Source: Streptomyces griseus
GTDB lineage: Bacteria > Bacteroidota > Bacteroidia > Chitinophagales > Chitinophagaceae
DNA length: 5,531 nucleotides
Direction: 5' to 3'
Assembly (NCBI GenBank): GCA_943323705.2
Contig: CALPIT020000170.1
Location: forward strand, 1-5,531
Of this stretch, positions 1 to 5,000 are shown piece by piece. The translations under genes and the position numbers were made by a program. Below the pieces are notes generated by a model, which was not told the DNA's origin, searched no databases, and worked only from the letters and a program-made list of their open reading frames with translations. Positions within the stretch are counted from its first letter, which is position 1; every line of letters starts with the position of its first letter.

Positions 1-788
1 GCTCCAAAATGATACATTTCCTTTTGATCGATGATCAGAAACCGGTCGTGATTGTGTTTTAATTTTTTAATTTCTATCGTTTCATATTGTTCATTTAATT
101 TTTGTAAATCGATAATTTGATTGCGACTCAAATGATCACTGTAAATAATTGCTGTTACTCCGGTGTTTCTTTTTGAAAGTAAAGCAAGGGTTGTTTCATC
201 AATGTAATTGTCAATTAAAATAATCGAAGTTGTTGCAGATTTGATGATATCAGCAACAAATTTGTATGCATCGAAAATTTGTCCGTTGAAGAAAATGCCC
301 TGAGCAGGAATGGCATCTCTTTTTTCAAGTGCGGCAAAAATTGTATTGAAATGATTATCAGCTTCAATTTGTTTTTTCTCTACTATTTCAAGTCGTTGAA
401 ACAAACCATTGTATTGGGTATTCAATTTGCGAAGTGCAACAAAAGTTCTGATAAGCCTTATGCTTACATTTACAGCTGTTCTAGTTTTTAAAACAGATGA
501 AAGCATCGCAACTCCTTGTTCGGTAAAAGCTAAGGGTAATGCACCTCCAAGATGACTTTTATTGGGTATCACATTTTGTGACACCAGTAATTCTGCTTCT
601 AGATTATTGATCACAAAAATAAAATCTTCAGGAAAACGACTTAAGTTTCTTTTTACTGCTTGTTTTATAACACGAGTTTCTGTTTGATAAAAAATGGCCA
701 AATCCCTATCAAGCATTACTTGTTTTTCTCTGATGAACAAAATGGAGTTTTCAATAGTTGGTTCATATACTTTGACATTATTTGACAT
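1..788 (-). CDS. ORF6N (KilA-N-type) DNA-binding protein with PLD-like C-terminal region, 3' end outside window
   Basis: Reading the minus strand from ATG at 788-786 gives 262 uninterrupted codons that run off the left edge, so the C-terminus is missing. Residues about 17-121 match the ORF6N/KilA-N DNA-binding family: VMLDRDLA (24-31), VKRNLSRFPEDF (45-56), LPLAFTEQGVAMLSSVL (84-100), then an RLIRTFVALR helix (111-120). This family is best known from phage antirepressor-like proteins. A charged, probably helical linker (about 123-160) follows. The C-terminal part has a beta-strand-like SIILIDNYID (188-197) and HDRFLIID (247-254), which fits the phospholipase D pattern H-x-K-x4-D with Arg249 for Lys, followed by a glycine at 262. 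Seen: the motifs and open frame. Known: the ORF6N family. Inferred: a PLD-like fold and perhaps nucleic-acid processing. Catalysis is uncertain because only one HKD-like motif is visible and its Lys is replaced; dimerisation could supply a second. No Shine-Dalgarno is seen. The repeat-filled spacer separates it from the regulator at 1628-1852 on the same strand. Confidence 0.9.
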   Translation of the reverse strand, partial: MSNNVKVYEPTIENSILFIREKQVMLDRDLAIFYQTETRVIKQAVKRNLSRFPEDFIFVINNLEAELLVSQNVIPNKSHLGGALPLAFTEQGVAMLSSVLKTRTAVNVSIRLIRTFVALRKLNTQYNGLFQRLEIVEKKQIEADNHFNTIFAALEKRDAIPAQGIFFNGQIFDAYKFVADIIKSATTSIILIDNYIDETTLALLSKRNTGVTAIIYSDHLSRNQIIDLQKLNEQYETIEIKKLKHNHDRFLIIDQKEMYHFG

Positions 789-811
789 AATTTGAATAAC
801 TTCTTAAATGA

Positions 812-827
812 GTAAATTTCTATTTAC
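812..827. promoter_or_regulatory. Small dyad upstream of the ORF6N gene
   Basis: GTAAAT-TTCT-ATTTAC is a perfect 6-bp inverted repeat with a 4-nt centre, lying 24-39 nt upstream of the ORF6N gene start on the minus strand. It could be an operator or a weak hairpin in the 5' leader. AT-rich DNA yields such dyads by chance, so the functional claim is weak. Confidence 0.25.
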
Positions 828-847
828 GTTTTTAATCAATTTTCAAG

Positions 848-878
848 CAAATTAATCACAGTATTTTGGAGTAAAAAA
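848..878 (-). promoter_or_regulatory. Possible promoter for the ORF6N gene
   Basis: On the minus strand, TTAATTTG (855-848) differs at one position from the Bacteroidota -7 consensus TAnnTTTG. TTTT (878-875), one mismatch from the -33 TTTG, lies 19 nt upstream. It would give a 5' leader of roughly 55 nt ahead of the ATG at 788. Two mismatches in an AT-rich region make this tentative. Confidence 0.25.
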
Positions 879-919
879 GGAAAAACAACAGGAAATTCAA
901 GTGTTTAAAACGTTGTCTT

Positions 920-979
920 GCCCCCTCAATCCCCCAAGGGGAGGACTTTGATTATGTTTTATTGGGTTAGCCACGAATT
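920..979 (+). repeat. Family A palindromic repeat, copy 1 (diverged)
   Basis: It starts GCCCCCTCAATCCCCC, has a C-run/AA/G-run palindrome centre (932-941), then GACTTTGATTATGTTTTATTG as in the other copies, and ends with CCACGAATT after a 2-nt length difference. It differs from copies 2 and 3 by TCAAT for TAAAT and AGG inside the G arm. It is REP-like in size and shape, and is not a terminator because no T-tract follows the stem. Confidence 0.75.
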
Positions 980-981
980 AG

Positions 982-1046
982 GCCCCCTAAATCCCCCCAA
1001 GGGGGACTTTGATTATGTTTTATTGATAACCACGAATTTTTGTACA
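982..1046 (+). repeat. Family A palindromic repeat, copy 2
   Basis: This 65-bp unit runs from GCCCCCTAAAT to TTTTTGTACA and matches 1484-1548 at 64 of 65 positions. The only difference is in the centre (CCCCCCAA against CCCCCAAA). The stem is CCCCC (993-997) with GGGGG (1001-1005), extended by a T-A pair. Near-identity of two copies about 500 bp apart points to recent duplication or gene conversion. Confidence 0.85.
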
Positions 1047-1081
1047 TGAGATTTTGATAGTTTGATTTCCAAAATCCACGT

Positions 1082-1126
1082 CCTTATTTTTACTTTCTTA
1101 TTTCTTATTCTGTATTTAAAAAATCA
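1082..1126 (+). repeat. Family C AT-rich repeat, copy 1
   Basis: The stretch CCTTATTT...TTCTTATT...TTATTCTGTATTTAAA is matched, with several substitutions, at 1411-1455. The low complexity (T, TA and CTTATT runs) weakens the claim, but the shared TTATTCTGTnTTTAAA and the constant association with family B support real homology. Confidence 0.5.
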
Positions 1127-1134
1127 AATACTTT

Positions 1135-1214
1135 CCCATTCACGAGAGAATGATGAATTCATATCCGAAATGCCACTTTTACATTTTACATTGGATATTT
1201 TACATTTTACATTC
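1135..1214 (+). repeat. Family B repeat, copy 1
   Basis: Positions 1145-1214 match 1551-1620 at 69 of 70 bases (G1155 against C1561). Positions 1135-1178 also match 1367-1410 with two mismatches. The unit contains ATGAATTCATATCCGAAATG, then two exact 16-bp copies of TTTTACATTTTACATT (1177-1192 and 1198-1213) separated by GGATA. Confidence 0.85.
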
Positions 1215-1219
1215 TCAGA

Positions 1220-1280
1220 GCCACGAATTCACGAATTTTTTACCGCGGAGAAAGAGAGTCTTCAGAGGTTTCGCAGAGAT
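1220..1280 (+). repeat. ACGAATT / CGCAGAG-type dispersed repeat
   Basis: GCCACGAATTCACGAATTTTT (1220-1240) is a doubled ACGAATT unit followed by TACCGCGGAGAAAGAGAG and TTTCGCAGAG. CCACGAATT also occurs at 971-979, 1030-1038 and 1532-1540 at the ends of the A copies. From memory, similar CACGAATTCACGAATT and CGCGGAG/CGCAGAG runs are scattered in intergenic DNA of many Bacteroidota; here the support is the internal recurrence of CCACGAATT. Confidence 0.55.
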
Positions 1281-1319
1281 AGTCGATACTGCTCATTGCT
1301 CCCCTCTCACACGGAGATT

Positions 1320-1344
1320 TCCCCCTTCGGGGGATTTAGGGGGC
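1320..1344 (-). repeat. Family A repeat core, inverted copy, start of a G-quadruplex motif
   Basis: Read on the minus strand this is GCCCCCTAAATCCCCC, GAA, GGGGGA, the A core in the opposite orientation to the other copies. The stem is CCCCC (1321-1325) with GGGGG (1329-1333) and loop TTC. The tail GACTTTGATTATG is absent. The plus-strand G runs of this copy (1329-1333 and 1339-1343) continue into GGGG (1347-1350) and GGGGG (1353-1357), forming a four-run G-quadruplex motif. Confidence 0.75.
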
Positions 1345-1366
1345 TTGGGGTTGGGGGTGTGGTTTG

Positions 1367-1410
1367 CCCATTCATGACAGAATGATGAATTCATATCCGA
1401 AATGCCACTT
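1367..1410 (+). repeat. Family B repeat, truncated copy 2
   Basis: CCCATTCA-TGACAGAATG onward matches 1135-1178 with two mismatches and stops after GCCACTT, where copies 1 and 3 enter the TTTTACATT duplication. At that point this copy switches into family C (1411 onward), so the two modules are joined in a different order from copy 1. Confidence 0.75.
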
Positions 1411-1455
1411 CCTTATTTATTATTTCTTATTCCTTATTCTGTGTTTAAATAATCA
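1411..1455 (+). repeat. Family C AT-rich repeat, copy 2
   Basis: This counterpart of 1082-1126 carries TTATTCTGTGTTTAAA where copy 1 has TTATTCTGTATTTAAA. It directly follows the truncated B copy, whereas copy 1 precedes a B copy. Confidence 0.5.
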
Positions 1456-1483
1456 TTCTTCTTCTCCCACGGTTGAAACGGTA

Positions 1484-1548
1484 GCCCCCTAAATCCCCCA
1501 AAGGGGGACTTTGATTATGTTTTATTGATAACCACGAATTTTTGTACA
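1484..1548 (+). repeat. Family A palindromic repeat, copy 3
   Basis: This unit is 64/65 identical to 982-1046. It is followed after 2 nt by B copy 3 (1551-1620), giving a composite A-B block of about 137 bp that ends 7 nt from the stop codon of the small regulator gene. The stem is CCCCC/GGGGG around AAA, with no T-tract in either direction, so it may stabilise a 3' end but is not a classic terminator. Confidence 0.85.
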
Positions 1549-1550
1549 AT

Positions 1551-1620
1551 AGAGAATGATCAATTCATATCCGAAATGCCACTTTTACATTTTACATTGG
1601 ATATTTTACATTTTACATTC
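1551..1620 (+). repeat. Family B repeat, copy 3
   Basis: This copy matches 1145-1214 at 69 of 70 bases. The internal 16-bp direct repeats TTTTACATTTTACATT lie at 1583-1598 and 1604-1619. It abuts the 3' end of the regulator gene, whose stop codon complement is at 1628-1630. Confidence 0.85.
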
Positions 1621-1627
1621 CTTAATC

Positions 1628-1852
1628 TCACTCCTCAAACAACTCCTTCATCTCCACCTTCAACGTCTCGCAAATTCTCAGTAATGATATGATAGATGTA
1701 TTAATTTCTCCTCTTTCTATCCGCCCGAGCTGGCGGTATTCGATTTCGGCTTCATTGGCCAAGCTTTCCATGGAATAGCCTTTCTCTTTTCGAAGTTTCC
1801 TCAACTTGCTTCCCACTTTTTTCAAAAAGGTATCGTATTCGTTTGGCTTCAC
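1628..1852 (-). CDS. Small XRE-family helix-turn-helix transcriptional regulator
   Basis: This is a complete 74-residue protein made almost entirely of one HTH_3/Cro-C1-type DNA-binding domain. Residues 14-25 (GSKLRKLRKEKG) form helix 1, 27-37 (SMESLANEAEI) helix 2, and 38-49 (EYRQLGRIERGE) the recognition helix with the family's typical IERGE. NTSIISLLRICETL (51-64) and the end MKELFEE complete the five-helix fold. The start is taken as GTG (complement at 1850-1852). The frame extends only eight codons further up to TGA at 1877-1879 with no ATG, and the first internal ATG (Met28) would cut into the fold. Such solitary regulators, like restriction-modification C proteins, usually bind short dyads as dimers and often repress themselves. 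A dyad at 1887-1902 lies between it and the divergent secreted-protein gene. No restriction, toxin or phage gene is seen beside it, so its targets are unknown. Confidence 0.88.
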   Translation of the reverse strand: MKPNEYDTFLKKVGSKLRKLRKEKGYSMESLANEAEIEYRQLGRIERGEINTSIISLLRICETLKVEMKELFEE

Positions 1853-1863
1853 GCTACGAAACT

Positions 1864-1894
1864 CAAAATAAATGCATCAAAAAATTAGGTCAAA
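1864..1894 (-). promoter_or_regulatory. Candidate promoter of the HTH gene
   Basis: On the minus strand, TTTG (1894-1891) is a perfect Bacteroidota -33 element. It is followed after 19 nt by TTATTTTG (1871-1864), one mismatch from TAnnTTTG. Transcription would begin only a few nucleotides before the GTG at 1852, implying a leaderless or nearly leaderless mRNA. The -33 lies inside the dyad at 1887-1902. Confidence 0.4.
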
Positions 1895-1916
1895 TAAGAC
1901 CTGTTAAATACATTTG
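1885..1916 (+). promoter_or_regulatory. Candidate promoter of the T9SS secreted-protein gene
   Basis: TACATTTG (1909-1916) is a perfect match to the Bacteroidota -7 consensus TAnnTTTG. TTAG (1885-1888), one mismatch from TTTG, lies 20 nt upstream. The 5' leader would be about 105 nt. A weaker alternative is TTTG (1913-1916) with TAATATTG (1934-1941) at 17-nt spacing. Confidence 0.5.
1887..1902. promoter_or_regulatory. Candidate operator dyad between divergent promoters
   Basis: AGGTC-AAATAA-GACCT is a perfect 5-bp-arm inverted repeat spanning 16 bp, the size expected for a dimeric XRE-family regulator. It overlaps the predicted -33 elements of both divergent promoters and lies 35 bp upstream of the regulator's own start. 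Binding by that regulator is an inference from position. Confidence 0.45.
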
Positions 1917-1974
1917 AAAAAATATCAATAGAATAATATTGCCAAGTGAGAATAAATAGAGAAATTACGCCATG

Positions 1975-2028
1975 TTTTAAATCACCAAACAAAACAACAA
2001 CAAACCATAAACAACAAACATTTCTTTT
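1975..2028 (+). promoter_or_regulatory. CAA-rich, G-free 5' leader of the secreted-protein gene
   Basis: No G occurs between 1975 and 2030. The stretch 1981-2020 is almost only A and C (CCAAACAAAACAACAACAAA and similar), then TTTCTTTT directly before ATG. No Shine-Dalgarno is present. An unstructured A/C-rich leader fits translation initiation in Bacteroidota, which rarely uses Shine-Dalgarno pairing. Confidence 0.5.
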
Positions 2029-5000
2029 ATGAAAAAACTCCTTTTCGTTCTACTCATTCTTATAGTAGCAACTTCCTACGCCCAAGTTCCTTCTTATGTT
2101 CCTACAAATGGGCTAGTGGCGTATTATCCATTTAATGGTAATGCTAATGATGCAAGTGGAAATGGGAATAATGGAACAGTGAATGGGGCAACATTGACTA
2201 CAGATAGATTTGGAAATATAAATAGCACTTATTTATTTAAAAACAAGACTGATTTTATTGATTTAACAGGCAAAAATATTGCAGGAGTTGGTAATTCTCA
2301 GAGGTCAATTTTTATTTGGGTAAAAACTAATGATAGCACTCAGTATATGAGATTAATTTCAACTGGAACTTCTGCAGCTGGCCAAGCGTTTAATATAATT
2401 CTCATGTATAATGGTGTTCCAGTAGTCATGGGATATCATCCATCTGATTATTTACCTAACACGGGATTGCATATTGCAGATAACCAATGGCATCAGGTTG
2501 GTGTGACTTACGATGGCGCTTTCATTAAAATTTATGTGGACGGAGTATTACAAAATTCATCAAATCAATTTTTAACTACTGGATTAGTTCCAGGCGGTAT
2601 TATTAGTTACAATACATCAGGAAATAATAATTATTTTGGAGCACCCAATGATCCTGGATTATCTAATATTAACAGGTTCACAGGCTCTCTCGATGACATC
2701 GCCATCTACAACCGAGCACTATCCGCCACCGAAATCCAAAATCTTTACAACTCCAGCGCACCAACTTCTTGCATTGCTAACATCATCAATAACGATACTA
2801 CTATTTGTAGAGGGCAAAGTGTTACGCTGAATGTGTCGGGGGCTAACAATATTACAAATCAATGGCAAAATATTGCGTCTCAAAATGATTTTTATACAAG
2901 AATACAAAAGACAAATGCAGGATATTATCTGTGTGCAGCTCAATCTAATAGTAGGTTATATAAAAGTATTGATTTGACTAATTTCACTCCATTTTCTTCA
3001 CCCTTAACTTCACATAATTTATCTTTTGGAAAAGACAAAAACGGTGTTCTTTATTTTGGAACGGGTCACGAAGGTATTTATAGATCTACAGATAATGGTG
3101 TGAGCTGGACATATAATGTTGCTGCAGGATTCGGGTGCGGTAATCTAGATTTTGATTTCGACTCAAGTAATAATTTGTATACCGGTGTAGGTGGCTTTCT
3201 TAGGGGACTTTATGTAAGTAATAACAATGGAGCAAGTTGGCAGAACATTTCCAACCCTGGTAGTGATTTCACAGAAATTGAGTGTGTAAAACCAATAAAT
3301 AAAACATTTATTATCACCAATTCTTATATAGGTGTTTCTTCAAATAGTGGTCAAACATGGACCCAAATTAGCAATCAACCTTTTTCTAGTAATGCGATTA
3401 TGGTTAAGCACATTAATAATGTTGTTTACGTTTTTACCAAAAATGGAAATATTTATAGGTCTATTGATAATGCAGTGACTTGGACTTTATATTCAACATT
3501 TCCAATTACAACAACACCTTCAATATATTTAAACGATGCAATTTTAAACTCAAATGGTGAATGGTGGATTAGCATTGATCAAAATGGAGTTTTTCGTAGC
3601 ACAAACAGTGGATTAACATGGACAAACGAGAGTATAGGCATCTCTGGCGGAACAAATTATTTATTTAAAGATAATAACACAATTATATTAACAACCTCTA
3701 CCGGCATTTATAAAAGAAATAATAATACTTCCACCTACCTCTGGTCCACCGGTGCCACTACCCCAAGCATCACCGTTAGTCCAACTGTTACAACAACTTA
3801 TTATCTCACAGTCACCGATGCCAACGGCAATACTTGCAGAGACAGTATAAAAGTATTCGTAAACACTGCAATCCCATCAGCACCAGCAACCCTCACCGGC
3901 GCAACAGATGTATGTCCTAATTTCAGCAGCACCACTTCGGCTACTAGCAACGCCGTAACTTATACTGCAGCAACAGTTAGCACGGCAACTTCATACACAT
4001 GGACAGTTCCTGCGGGTGTTACTATTGTTAGTGGTCAGGGTACCAATAGTATAACTGTAACCTTTGCCTCTACTTTTGTATCAGGCGCAATTACTGTAAA
4101 ATCTGTTAACGTTTGCGGCGCTAGCACTTCTGCAAAATCATTAACTGTTTACAAAAGAGTAGCCGCTACACCCGGCACCATTCAAAAACAATTTTCACCT
4201 ACTTCTATAACCGCAGTTACTAATGTAACAGGTCTGGTTTCAGAAACCTACAGAATCAGAAAAGTAACGTATGCTACTTCTTACAACTGGTCGATGAACA
4301 GAGGCACGAGCGCTACCATTACACACATCAATCCTTTAGGCGCAAATGATACCGCGGTGATTGTAACTTTTGCAAATTGCTTTTTAAGAGATACTTTGTC
4401 TGTAAAATCAGTAACGCCTTGTTCGGTGAGTGCTGCTCGTACAGCGATTCTTGTTGGTTACACCACACCTGCTGCTGTAGCAGGTATCACTACCGTTGGT
4501 GGTAATTTCGCTACTTGTATCGGCGTCAACAAAACATTTACGGCTGTACGCGGAACGCCAACCACTACACAAGCACCTATTACTTCTTTCCGCTGGACAA
4601 GACCTGCTAATACATCTATTGTTTCAGCAACTTCGGATAGTGCAAGCATCACCGTTAGTTTCAATACAGGTTACACCGGTGGTAGCATCAGTGCAAAAGG
4701 GGTAAGTCAGTGTGGTACAATTGGCACAACGGCATCAACAGCTATTTTACAATTCTTACCTCCAAGTGTATTGAGCATCGCGTCAAGTACTGGTTCGTAC
4801 AACGCATGTATCGGCAACAGTATCACTTATTCTGCTTTAGTGGGAGCACCTACTACAAGTCAAGTAGCTGCAAGTGTTTTCCGTTGGACCAAACCTAACA
4901 ACTCAACCATCACAAGTGCCAGTGCCGATAGCTCAACGATTACCTTACAATTCAACATAGGATATATCGGTGGTACGTTGTCTGTAAGAGGACAAACTTC

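Larger units (their letters stand above)
789..1627. other. 839-bp gene-free spacer made of mosaic repeats
   Basis: No credible gene is seen. The frames that stay open here (for example 1062-1385 plus) are translations of repeat DNA: they cross copies of families A, B and C, and their reading differs between copies. The stretch contains A copies at 920, 982 and 1484, an inverted A copy at 1320, B copies at 1135, 1367 and 1551, C copies at 1082 and 1411, and ACGAATT-type debris at 1220-1280. Both flanking genes are on the minus strand, so this is the 3' flank of the small regulator and the 5' flank of the ORF6N gene. About 130 bp (789-919) next to the ORF6N gene is free of repeats and probably holds its promoter. 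Confidence 0.8.

Noticed and set aside
279..491. Plus-strand frame of 70 codons
   Set aside because: It is antisense to the well-supported ORF6N coding sequence and shows no recognisable features.
1062..1385. Open plus-strand frames of 107 codons (1062-1385) and 75 codons (1150-1377)
   Set aside because: They lie entirely in repeat families A, B and C plus the G-rich tract, with no domain, no signal and different frames through equivalent repeats.
1484..1510. Family A hairpin as a rho-independent terminator for the regulator gene
   Set aside because: The stem is only 5-6 bp and no T-tract follows on either strand.
920..1620. CRISPR array
   Set aside because: The repeats have irregular spacing, mixed orientation and no unique spacers of constant length, and no cas genes are present.
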